64,000 nt of DNA from Luidia sarsii (taxonomy: Eukaryota; Echinodermata; Asteroidea; Paxillosida; Luidiidae), in contig OX465110.1 of assembly GCA_949987565.1 (NCBI GenBank), forward strand, positions 11,172,363 through 11,236,362, in the 5' to 3' direction. The translations under genes were made by a program, and so were the position numbers. Each line of letters opens with the position of its first letter. The stretch's first letter is position 1. This document shows, one piece after another, positions 1-10,869 of this stretch. The notes beneath the pieces are model-generated. The model searched no databases, was not told where the DNA came from, and was given only the letters and a program-made list of their open reading frames with translations.

Positions 1-1880
1 TCACAATTCAGAAGTTACTAGGGTGCTGTCAAATGCCATTGAACCTCCTTTTTTGTTCATTATCTGAATTTTGTTTGTACTTTTGACTTGAAAGGAGAAG
101 ACGTAACATGACACGGTGTCAATGTTACGTCCTGCATAATTGTGTAATCAATTTTAAAACATTAACATTTTCATTTTCTGATCTGTTGTAAGTAAGATTA
201 CCATAACTTAATAATTTGCTATGTAACAATGTATTGTTTGTATCCATTCTTGCATGATATTCTGTTGTTTTTCTTGTTTTGTAGAGTAGTTTATGAAGTT
301 AGTTTGTTTTACCTTAAAAATGTGAAGGAAAAACAAAGATTCTCAATGTGAGATACTACAATTTCATTTGTATAGTGACATTTATTGGCGTAGTTGTTGT
401 TGTATGTGGATTCTATGCAGAGAGAGAATATAATGAGAGTGGAAGTAGTAAAAATAAGCTTCATTACAGATAAGGTTGACACATTTAAAAAATTTCATGT
501 GGTGTCAGTTACAGTCAGTGTTACGTCACCACTTTTCTTGACCCAGCTTTCAATGTGGCTTTCTAGTACATTTCTGTTGAATCTACACATTTTGACTGAT
601 ATGAATTATGAAAATAGAATAATTTTCCAATCCAGAAATGATAATAAAACAATGCTGTGCCAAGTTTGAAAAATTGATCTCCATGTCACACAACTGTGTC
701 CCAACCTGGTGAAATGACCCATTTACATTTTGGTAATTTTAGTCAGTAAGCAGTTTGCAACATTTTTGTATATATATATCACCTTATATCTGTCACCGTG
801 TAAAAGTGGCTTCCGAAATGTTTTTGTTTTTACCTTTTTAGATTTTCCAAAAGTTCCGTTTACGACATCGTTTTGTAGAGGAAATACTTATCTTTCAAAC
901 AGTATTTTTGGGGGGGTTGATCGAATTTGTTAAAATCAGGAAATATTCCATTGAAAACTTTGCACATTCACGGCAAATTGTGACCGCTCCGAATTATGTG
1001 CGCGGCCATCTTCGATTGATGAAACATCGCCACCTCGTGTTTTGGGGTGAGAAATCGCGAGGTTTTGTCTGATAAAAATACAAATGACATCATCTGAAAG
1101 AGGAGAATTTACTCTATCGTCTGATGCCAGAGTGCACCAATTTTGCCGAAGGTTTCACCATATTGAGTCGAGGTCTTTTGGAAACGATAACAAGGTTACT
1201 TTTTCAAGATTTTTACTCAAAGAAATCTCTTGTATGAAGTCCATGTCAGTGTCTGAAAGGGTGATTTTCGGAAAGGTTGTAGTCTCAGGAACTTGAATGT
1301 GGTACTTGTTTGTTGACACAGTGTGACGCATTTTGACGCAAGGAGAGTTTGTGTTGGGGGGTACATTTGGCGATGGGGCAAAAGCATGGCAGCCGCCAGC
1401 AATATGGCCAGGCGCGCATGGGCAAAGCAAGATTGCATAATGCCATTTTAATGGACTCATGAAAATATGATATTGCACTGATTACTGGTGATAATGAACG
1501 AGACTAGTACTAGTAACAGATGAAATTTAGTTATAAATCAGGGATGTAAGACTTCCTGAAACTGAAATGGTGTGATATTTTTTTTTTTATGTCAAACTGG
1601 TACATGTATCTAAAACTTCTCAATTTTGTTTGTTAAAACCCTAAAAACTGAAGGGCGCCTGCTCCCCTGGCTTGAATCTCCCAATTGCATCAGTCGCGTA
1701 AGTGCTCACTCACAGTCGAGTCACAGTCGCACAATTTATAGGCCTTCGGTAATTTTCAGGAAATGACTTTGTCGGTCAATACATGCCTGGTTATTGGGAA
1801 AAAAATGAACTAAAGATAGGTTGGCCTTAATTTTAATATTAGTATTTGTACAGTTTATGGGCACAAACTTTTTTAATAGT
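1..1880. other. Unassigned non-coding stretch
   Basis: AT-rich sequence with only short chance open frames (longest about 107 codons) and no recognisable protein motif. The only structure I can support is a 45-base fragment at 716-760 that recurs elsewhere in the window. The stretch ends where the first hairpin units of family A begin. Confidence 0.6.
716..760 (-). repeat. Fragment of a dispersed repeat tied to Penelope-type ends
   Basis: Read on the minus strand, this segment closely matches 19,412-19,455 and 63,230-63,275 (core GCAAACTGCTTACTGACTAA). At the other two sites the core is followed within about 30 bases by sequence also found at the 3' end of the Penelope-like element near 53,940. 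I infer that all three are short remnants of that family. Confidence 0.6.
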
Positions 1881-2135
1881 GAGCTTTTCCGCACTAAGCT
1901 ATTGTTGTTGTTCTGTTTTTTAGCTTTTCCGCACGCTTCAGCGAAGCGGAAAAGCTATTGTTCTTGTTCTGATTTTTTCGCTTTTCTGCCCCGAAGCGGA
2001 AAAGCTATTGTTGTTGTTCTGATTTTTTTTTTAGCTTTTCCGTTCCATACGGAAAAGCTATTGTTCTTGTTCTGATTTTTTTTTTTTAGCTTTTCCGTGC
2101 CATACGGAAAAGCTATTGTTCTTGTTCTGATTTTT
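1881..2135 (+). repeat. Tandem array of short hairpin units
   Basis: About five units of roughly 60 bases. Each unit is an inverted repeat (AGCTTTTCCG, a short loop, CGGAAAAGCT) followed by a spacer ATTGTTSTTGTTCTGA and a run of 6 to 12 T. The loops differ between units while the stems are kept. Similar units recur at 4,497-4,650, 5,456-5,500, 8,166-8,205, 13,859-13,970, 49,898-49,935 and, inverted, 58,870-59,075, always next to family A. Confidence 0.85.
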
Positions 2136-2407
2136 TTTTTTTCTTCTTCTTTTTCTGGTCGGAAAAAATCCCATAGACAAAGCACAGGGTTTTTGTGACC
2201 GGCACTTTTGCCGTTGAACACACTTGGATTTTTTTCAAACTTGGCAAATGCATAGAGCCCATGCTGAAGTTGTGCACAGTTGTCTTGAAAACTTCATGAC
2301 GTCATCATTGTTTGGTTTTAATTTTGCAGTATATCTAAGTTGGGAAAAGGGGTATCCAAAAATTGCCCTCATTTGATCGTGACGTCATCTCATGAATATT
2401 AATGAGG

Positions 2408-3185
2408 CAGGCCTTGAATTGAACGACGGCCACGACGGCCAGTGCCGTCGTTGCCCTCTTTACTGGCTGAGGTGCCCCGCAAAAATCCCCGTCTTCACGG
2501 CCACTTTGGCCGTGCCCTATTTTTACCTTGGCCGTCGTGCCCTTTTTTTGCATTGGTAAGCATATTTACAGTTGTTTTTAGACTACATGTATTTTATTTG
2601 GATTATCGGGGAGCGATGTCAACTCGATAAGACAGAGAAGTCAAAATAATGCGCGATCGTGTCGACAACAGCCGCATTAATGTGTAACCATGCATCGGAA
2701 ATAAATAGTCGGCACCCTCAACACAAGAACGTGTGACCAACATAGAAGACGTCTAGTTTTCTGACTTTGGAGATTTGGTGCGCCAAAAGAGGGCGCCCTT
2801 TATCTCTTCATTTGCCAGAATGTGGAGGTTTATCCTCAATGCAAATGTACACGCGCCGTTCCAAGAGGTCTGGCCGCTGGCCGCGTTGGACAGTGACCGC
2901 AATATTGTAATTTGCAATGTCGATGGGGACTTTGAAAGGTGACAAAAGACCCTTTTATAGAGGTGGCCGAATAAGCAGGTTTCACTGTATGCATAGTACA
3001 TGTATATAGCAGGGCATGCAAAAATGATAACTTTGTACAATTTATTTCCATTTGGCCTCTGTGCCCTTTCCCAATTTTGTTTTTTGGCCTTGGTGCCCTA
3101 CCCACTGGCCTTGGTGCCCCCGAAAATTTTGCATCATTCAAGGCCAAAGTGGCCTTGCCCTAAAAATTACCAAATTCAAGGCCTG
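2408..3185. mobile_element. 778 bp MITE with 13 bp inverted ends, inserted in family A
   Basis: The segment starts CAGGCCTTGAATT and ends AATTCAAGGCCTG, a perfect 13 bp terminal inverted repeat. It is flanked by ATGAGG on both sides (2,402-2,407 and 3,186-3,191). Uninterrupted family A copies in the same array carry a single ATGAGG at that spot, so this is a clean insertion with a 6 bp target duplication. The interior is GC-richer, with repeated GGCC(A/T)-type blocks, and has no plausible gene. The superfamily is not assigned. Confidence 0.8.
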
Positions 3186-4496
3186 ATGAGGTCATAAACT
3201 TTTAAGATTTTAACATTCAATTGAGCATATTTGGCCAACGGAGCAAGATTTTTTTCATTTTTTCGATTATATCTATTGGGGATGTAGTTTAGAAACAGCC
3301 TCCGGGCCAAAATGCCATGACGTAATCGTGACGTCATCAAAATGCGTGTTTTTAAAACGCATATTTGCCAAAGGTCAATCGTCTCGAAATTTAGTAGGCA
3401 TTTAGCTATTGGGCTAGACATTCTAAATCCTGAGTTTCGAAGCAATTGACCATTGTTCAGAATTATAATGATTTTTTGAATGTTATAATGAAGTCCCATA
3501 CACTTTGTGCACGAAATATGCACGTGCGTTTTGGGGTAGAAATTGAGGTTACGAGTTCGAATCCCGCTGATGTCAATTTTTGTTTTATTTTTGTTTTGTT
3601 TTAAGAGAGCCAGATGCGGAAAAGCGTTATGTTCTGTTAGCCAACAGACATAAATCTCTAGTTTCTTCTTCTTCTTCTTCTTCTTCTTCTTCTTCTTCTT
3701 TTTCTGGTCGGAATAATCCCATAGACTTTGCACAGGGTTTTTCTCCACGGCACTTTTGCCATTGAACACACTTGGATTTTTTTCAAACTTTGCAAATGCA
3801 TAGAGCTTATACTGAGCTAGTGCACAGTTGTCTTAGAATTGTCATGACGTCATCATGTGTCACGTGACAGTGCTTTAAAGGGGCAAATTTCAAACTCCAT
3901 TTTAAGCAAAAATGCAATTTTGTTTGGTTTCAATTTTACACTATATCTAAGTTGGGAAAAGGTGTATCCCAAAATTGCCCTCATTTGATCGTGACGTCAT
4001 CTCATGAATATTAATGAGGTCATAAACTTTTAAGATTTTAACATTCAATTGAGCATATTTGGCCAACGGAGCAAGATTTTTTTCATTTTTTCGATTATAT
4101 CTATTGGGGATGTAGTTTAGAAACAGCCTCCGGGGCCAAAATGCCATGACGCAATTGTGACGTCATAAAAATGCGTGTTTTTAAAACGCATATTTGCCAA
4201 AGGTCAATCGTCTCGAAATTTTGTGGGCATTTAGCTATTGGGCTAGACATTCTAAATCCTGAGTTTGGAAGCAATCGACCATTGTTTAGAATTATTATGA
4301 TTTTTTGAATGTTATAATGAAGTCCCATACACTTTGTGCACGAAATATGCACGTGCGTTTTGGGGTAGAAATTGAGGTTCCGAGTTTGAATCCCGCTGAT
4401 GTCAATTTTTTTTTCAATTTTTTTAATTTTTTTAAGAGAGGCAGATGCGGAAAAGCGTTATGTTCTGTTAGCCAACAGACATAAATCTCTAGTTTT

Positions 4497-4650
4497 TTAG
4501 CTTTTCCGTTCCATACGGAAAAGCTATTGTTCTTGTTCTGATTTTTTAGCTTTTCCGTTCCATACGGAAAAGCTATTGTTCTTGTTCTGATTTTTTTTTT
4601 AGCTTTTCCGCCGCGAAGCGGAAAAGCTATTGTTCTTGTTCTGATTTTTT
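4497..4650 (+). repeat. Three hairpin units between family A copies
   Basis: Three consecutive units of the AGCTTTTCCG...CGGAAAAGCT hairpin plus T-run seen at 1,881-2,135. Two have the CATA-type loop and one has the CGCGAA-type loop. They sit exactly between the end block of one family A copy and the start block of the next. Confidence 0.8.
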
Positions 4651-7600
4651 TTTTCTTCTTCTTTTTCTTGTCGGAAAAAATCCCATAGACAAAGCACAGG
4701 GTTTTTCTCCACGGCACTTTTGCCATTGAACACATTTGGATTTTTTTCAAACTTTGCAAATGCATAGAACTGATGTTGAGCTAGTGCACAGTTGTCTTAG
4801 AATTGTTATGACGTCATCATTTGCACGTGACAGTGCTTTAAAGGGGCAATTTTCAAACTCCATTTTAAGCAAAAATGCAAGTTCGTTTGGTTTCAATTTT
4901 GCACATTATCTAAGTTGGGAAAAGGTGTATCAAGAAATTGCCCTCATTTGATCGTGACTTCATCTCATGAATATTAATGAGGTCATGAACTTTTCAGATT
5001 TTAACATTCAATTGTGCATATTTGGCCAACGGATTAAGATTTTTTTCATTTTTTCGTTTATATCTATTGGGGATGTAGTTTTGAAACACCCTCCATGGCC
5101 AAAATCCCATGACGCAATCGTGACGTCATCAAAATGCGTGTTTTTAAAACGCATATTTGCCAAAGGTCAATCGTCTCGAAATTTGGTGTACAGGTAGCTA
5201 TTGTGCTAGACATTCATAATCCTGAGTTTCGAAGTAATCGACCATTGTTCAGAATTATTATGATTTTTTGAAAAATATAATGAAGTCCCATACACTTTGT
5301 GCACAAAATATGCACATGCGTTTTGGGTTAGGAATGGAGGTTACGGGTTCGAACCCCGCTGATTTCAATTTTTTTTTTCAATTTTTTTTTTTTTAAGAGA
5401 ACCAGATGCGGAAAAGCGTTATGTTCTGTAAGCCAACAGACATAAATCTCTAGTTAGCTTTTCCGTTCCATACGGAAAAGCTATTGTTCTTGTTCTGATT
5501 TTTTTTTTTTTTCTTCTTCTTCTTCTTCTTCTTCTTCTTCTTCTTTTTCTGGTCGGAATTTTCCCATAGACAAAGCACAGGGTTTTTGTGACCGGCACTT
5601 TTGCCATTGAACACACTTGGATTTTTTTTAAACTTGGCAAATGCATAGAGCCAATGTTGAGCTAGTGCACAGTGGTCTTGAAAATGTCATGACGTCACCA
5701 CGTGTCACGTGACAGCGCTTTAAAGGGGCAAATTTCAAACTGCAATAAAAGCAAAAAAGCAATTTCGTTTTGTTCCAAGTTTGCACTATATCCAAGTTGG
5801 GAAAAGGTGTATCCGAAAATTGCCCTCATTTGATCGTGATGTCATCTCATTAATATTAATGAGGTCATAAACTTTTCAGATTTTCACATTCAATTGAGCA
5901 TATTTGGCCAACGGAGCAAGATTTTTTTCATTTTTTCGATTATATCTATTGGGGATGTAGCTTAAAAACAGCCTCCGGGGCCAAAATGCCATGACGCAAT
6001 CGTGACGTCATCAAAATGCGTGTTTTTAAAACACATATTTGCCAAAGGTCAATCGTCTCGAAATTTGGTATGCAGGTAGCTATTGGGCTAGACATTTTAA
6101 ATCCTGAGTTTGGAAGCAATTGACCATTGTTCAGAATTATTATGATTTTTTGAAAAATATAATGAAGTCCCATACACTTTGTGCACAAAATATGCACGTG
6201 CGTTTTGGGTTAGGAATGGAGGTTACGGGTTCGAAACAGAGTTGCCACCTTCATGAACTCAATCAAAACGATGCTAAAAGGGGTTTACACCAATATACAG
6301 TAAAACTGTGTTTTTTCCGTTTGTTTGTGCTTGAGTTGTCACGTGACCGCCCTTTAAAGGGCCAACCTGGCATGTGCAATCACGCCACGATCTTAGATCC
6401 CACAGGATCAATATTTAGCATATATCTAAGTTGGGCAACAGTGTATCCAAATATTGCAATAATTATGATGATGAGGTCATCTCATGAATATTAATGAGGT
6501 AATAAAAAAACCGATATTAAATCAAAGGTTAACTCCCTTGTTGTGCTGTTGCTAGCGCATATACTGTAGCATGTGAGAGGAGTTTCAGGGACCAAGGTTT
6601 CATGACCTTCCTCATGTCATGTGACCCTTTCCTCCGGTCCAGACCGGAAGTACTGTAGTAATCATGCATGTGCTACTGGTTTTCAGATTTTCAACTTGGT
6701 CTTTCTTCTGGAAAAAAAAAAGGAAAAGCTACACGTTCTGTTACAACAGACGTATGTTTCTAGTTTTTTCTTCTTCTTCTTCTTTTTCTGGTCGGAAAAA
6801 ATCCCATAGACAAAGCACAGGGTTTTTGTAACCGGCACTTTTGCCATTGAACACACTTGGATTTTTTTCAAACTTGGCAAATGCATAGAGCCAATGTTGA
6901 GCTAGTGCACAGTGGTCTTGAAAATGTCATGACGTCACCACGTGTCACGTGACTGCGCTTTAAAGGGGCAAATTTCAAACTGCAATAAAAGCAAAAAAGC
7001 AATTTCGTTTTGTTCCAAGTTTGCACTATATCTAAGTTGGGAAAAGGTGTATCCGAAAATTGCCCTCATTTGATCGTGACGTCATCTCATGAATATTAAT
7101 GAGGTCATAAACTTTTAAGATTTTAACATTCAATTGAGCATATTTGGCCAACGGAGCAAGATTTTTTTCATTTTTTCGATTATATCTATTGGGGATGTAG
7201 TTTAGAAACAGCCTCCGGGGCCAAAATGCCATGACGCAATTGTGACGTCATCAAAATGCGTGTTTTTAAAATGCATCTTTGCCAAAGGTCAATCGTCTCG
7301 AAATTTAGTGGGCATTTAGCTATTGGGCTAGACATTCTAAATCCTGAGTTTCGAAGCAATCGACCATTGTTTAGAATTATTATGATTTTGTTAATGTTAT
7401 AATGAAGTCCCATACACTTTGTGCACGAAATATGCACGTGCGTTTTGGGGTAGAAATTGAGGTTCCGAGTTCGAATCCCGCTGATGTCAATTTTTTTTTT
7501 CAATTTTTTTTTTAAGAGAACCAGATGCAGAAAAGCGTTATGTTCTGTTAGCAAACAGACATAAATCTCTAGTTTTTTTTTCTTCTTCTTCTTCTTTTTC

Positions 7601-8215
7601 TGGTCGGAAAAAATCCCATAGACAAAGCACAGGGTTTTTGTAACCGGCACTTTTGCCATTGAACACACTTGGATTTTTTTCAAACTTGGCAAATGCATAG
7701 AGCCAATGTTGAGCTAGTGCACAGTGGTCTTGAAAACTTCATGACGTCACCACGTGTCACGTGACAGGACTTTAAAGGTGCAAATTTCAAACTTCAATAA
7801 AAGCAAAAGTAAAAGTTCGTTTGCAGTATATCTAAAGTTGGGAAGGGGCGTATCCAAAAATTGCCCTCAATATAATGATGTCGTATTGTCCCATACACTT
7901 TGTGCACAAAATATGCATGTGCGTTTTGGGTTAGGAATGGAGGTTACGGGTTCGAATCCCGTTGATGTCAAAAAAAAATTCATTAATTTTTTTTTTTTTT
8001 TTTTTTAAAGAGAACCACATGCGGAAAAGTGTTATGTTCTGTTTGCCAAGAGACATAAATGTCTAGTTATATGTGCTACTGGTTTTCAGATTTTCAAGTT
8101 GGTCTTTCTTCGGGGAAAAAAAGGAAAAGCTACACGTTCTGTTACAACAGACGTATGTTTCTAGTTAGCTTTTCCACCGCGAAGCGGAAAAGCTATTGTT
8201 GTTGTTCTGATTTTA

Positions 8216-10869
8216 AGCTTTTCTGCCACTACAGCGTAGCGGAAAAGGTATTCCGTTTGTTCTGATTTTTTTTATTCCAGTTTCTTCCTTTTCATCTTCT
8301 TCTTCCTCCTCATTCTTCTAACCTCAGAATCTAGAGAACTACAGAAGATTCTTCAGCCAAACTTGACACACACAAAGTACATGACCCACCCTTGTGCCTC
8401 AAATTGGTTTGAAGTGAGTTGTTCAAAAGACGGTCACGTGACCGCTGTTTGAACTTTGAACTTTAAAACCTTCAAAAAATCATAACAAATCAACGGTTGG
8501 ATCCCTTGTCTTGCTGCTTGCAGCATGTGAGAAGTCTTCCCAGGCACTAGAGATTGATGACCTTTGTGATGTCATCTGACCTCGTCTTCCGGTTGAATCA
8601 GGAAGTGACCTTGTAAGGGCTCGTATTCAAATTTGAAGACAGATATGAACTTTGTGTTAACGTTGTTAGGTCAAGGTTGAGTCACTTTCTGTAATTCATT
8701 AACATATGACGTCATCAAGTACTCGAGCGCCCTCTAGCGGCAGGTTGAAAATGTCCGAAAATGTAATTTAACTCGATCCCAGTGGCGAAGTTTGAGGAAA
8801 TCCTTTCAAATTCGGCAGGGAGACAACCACACACTCGGACAATGCACATGACAAGTTTTAATGACATGACGTAAACATAACGGAAATTAGAAATGAAAGT
8901 TTTTTTGTTTTTTTTAAATCATAGAAATTCATCAAAATAAGTTAGACGTACGTTTTTAATTGTTTCACCACAAGAGTAAATTTGTTCCTTTCCGATGATA
9001 CATGTACATTGTGTACCTTACATATGCTGCCAGTAGTTTTAAAACGCCTGTGGTGGTGAAAATATGATTACCTCCATCTATCTCCAGATGTCTTTTTTTT
9101 AATATATCTAATGTCTGTGAAGGTGTGTGCTTGTCTCAAGGTCGAGAAGGGGGGGTCACTGCTTGGACTGTACCATTGCCTCAGACTGGGTCGGGGAGGG
9201 GTGTTTGGTAGATGCCCTTCTACTGTACAAGCTGTATACAGCAGGTGCGCATAGTGTTTTACAGTTGTGTATAGGCTGCCGGAGCCTAGAGAGGGGCGGA
9301 GGGAGGGTGAGGAGAGCGTCGAGTTTGGAGGAGAGGGTTGAAGGGGATGGAGTAAGAAAGGGCGGGAGAGACGTAGAGAGGGGAGAGAGGTGGTCGCGGA
9401 GCGCAGGGCAATGCAAATGTTGTCGGGACTTGCTTGTGAGGTTGCACCCATGGATATGCCTAGAGAAGGGACAGAGAGAGAGGGAGTGTGAGCCGAGAGG
9501 GAGAGAGAGAGAGGGTGAAAGAGAAAAGGTGGATTGAGATGAAGAGGGAGGGAGCGAGGGAGGGAGAGGGTGCGAGAAAGGGGGAAGTGAGAGGGGAGAG
9601 AGAGAGGGGGAGTGAGAGGGGAGAGAGAAAGGGGAGGGAAAGGAGAGAGAGGGGCTTTAGATATTTTTTTTTGGGGGGGGTCTTTGCGACACCGAGATGG
9701 TGAAGAGGGGAGGGTTAGAACAAAGGGTAGGGAGTAGAAGAAGGAGGGGTGATAGAGGACACGATGTTTATCGGGGAGAGAGGGGAGAGTGGGGGAGAGT
9801 GGGGGAGAGGGGGGGAGAGGGGAGAGAGGGATAGAGAGGGGGAGAGAGGTGAAAGAGGGATAGAGAGGGGGAGAGAGGGGAGAGAGGGGGCGAGAGGGGA
9901 GAGTGGGAGAGAGGGGGAGAGAGAGGGGAGAGAGGGATAGAGAGGGGGAGAGAGGTGAAAGAGGGATAGAGAGGGGGAGAGAGGGGAGAGAGGGGGCGAG
10001 AGGGGAGAGTGGGAGAGAGGGGGAGAGAGAGGGGGAGAGGGGACAAGAGGGGAGAGAGGTGGAGAGAGGTGGTGAGAGGGATAGAGAGGGGGAGAGAGGG
10101 GGCGAGAGGGGAGAGTGGGAGAGAGGGGGAGAGAGAGGGGGAGAGGGGACAAGAGGGGAGAGAGGTGGAGAGAGGGGGTGAGAGGGATAGAGAGGGGGAG
10201 AGAGGGGGCGAGAGGGGAGAGGGCGAGAGGGGAGAGTGGGAGAGAGAGGGGACGAGAGGGGAGAGAGGGGGAGAGAGGGAGAGAGGAGGGGGAGAGGGGC
10301 GAGAGGGGGAGAGAGGAAGAGAGGGATAGAGAGGGGAGAGAGGGGAGAGAGGGGCGAGAGGGGAGAGGGGAGAGTGGGAGAGAGGGGGAGAGAGGGGACG
10401 AGAGGGGAGAAAGTGGGAGAGAGGGATAGAGAGGGGGAGAGAGGGCGAGAGAGGGCGAGAGAGGGCGAGAGAGGTGGAGAGAGGGGGCGAGAGGGGGCGA
10501 GAAGGAGGAACAGGGGGAGAGGGGGAGAGAAAGGGGAGGGAAAGGGGAGAGAGGGGCTTTAGATATTTTTGGGGGGGTCTTGGCGACACCGAGATGGTGA
10601 AGAGGGGAGGGTTAGAACAAAGGGTAGGGAGTAGAAGAAGGAGGGGTGATAGAGGACACGATGTTTATGCTAAGTCCTGATAAGGTTGTGGCTGGGTAAT
10701 GTGCAGTCGCCAGTCAGTACACAGTACATGTAATTGCACTGCAATGACGATCAACGTGGAAGGGTAGTTCTTCTGGTTTTTCGATTTGGTCGAGAGTCAG
10801 ACATTCCCCAGAAGAAAAAAAGAAGGAAAAGCCCTACGATCTGTGACAACAGACGTAGATTTCTCGTTG
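8216..10869 (+). repeat. Family E tandem duplication, first unit
   Basis: The sequence from the TTTTCTGCC/ACTACAG block at 8,219 to the GACGTAGATTTCTCG block near 10,858 is repeated in the same order at 10,870-13,075. It includes a shared non-coding segment (8,300-9,060), a second shared segment with the GA-rich tract, and a shared tail (10,680-10,860). Within this unit a block of about 110 bases (9,655-9,771, with GGGGGGG and GACACCGAGATGGTGAA) is duplicated again at 10,556-10,668. No gene is visible. Confidence 0.85.
9475..10556 (+). repeat. Long purine (GAGAGGGG) minisatellite
   Basis: About 1 kb of almost uninterrupted purine on the plus strand, made of irregular GAGAGGGGGAGA-type repeats, with a short non-repetitive interruption at 9,655-9,771. 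Reading frames on both strands stay open because the repeat lacks stop codons. They encode only low-complexity R/G/E or P/S/L strings and are not genes. The matching tract in the second family E unit (12,095-12,760) is shorter. Confidence 0.95.

Larger units (their letters stand above)
2140..8165 (+). repeat. Array of about six family A repeat copies
   Basis: Copies of a non-coding unit of about 0.8-1.1 kb follow each other head to tail. Starts lie near 2,140, 3,661, 4,650, 5,500, 6,766 and 7,576. Each begins with TTC repeats and TTTTTCTGGTCGG, runs through a string of conserved blocks and ends near ACAGACATAAATCTCTAG. Pure TTC microsatellite expansions sit at the copy starts (about 3,661-3,706 and 5,511-5,552). 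Most copies carry a tRNA T-arm-like block (TTCGAATCCCG type; near 3,550, 4,380, 5,345, 7,468, 7,948) and three or four TGACGTCA palindromes. Two tails near 6,239-6,765 and 8,069-8,165 are a variant type. No copy has a long reading frame. The superfamily is unknown to me. Confidence 0.85.

Noticed and set aside
3176..3769. 197-codon minus-strand frame in family A and similar frames in other copies
   Set aside because: It crosses a TTC microsatellite (poly-lysine) and is not maintained between copies, where the same blocks are broken at different points.
5337..5365. A functional tRNA gene at the T-arm-like block
   Set aside because: Only a T-arm-like hairpin is present. No acceptor stem, anticodon arm or A box at suitable spacing could be found.
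8730..8760. CRISPR-like or phage-like repeat arrays suggested by the many regular repeats
   Set aside because: No array has constant repeats with unique spacers of uniform length; all are satellites, minisatellites or transposon copies, and the context is eukaryotic.
9768..10589. Long open frames (up to 273 codons) on both strands across the GA-rich tracts
   Set aside because: They encode only P/S/L or R/G/E strings dictated by a stop-free purine repeat, and several overlap on both strands.
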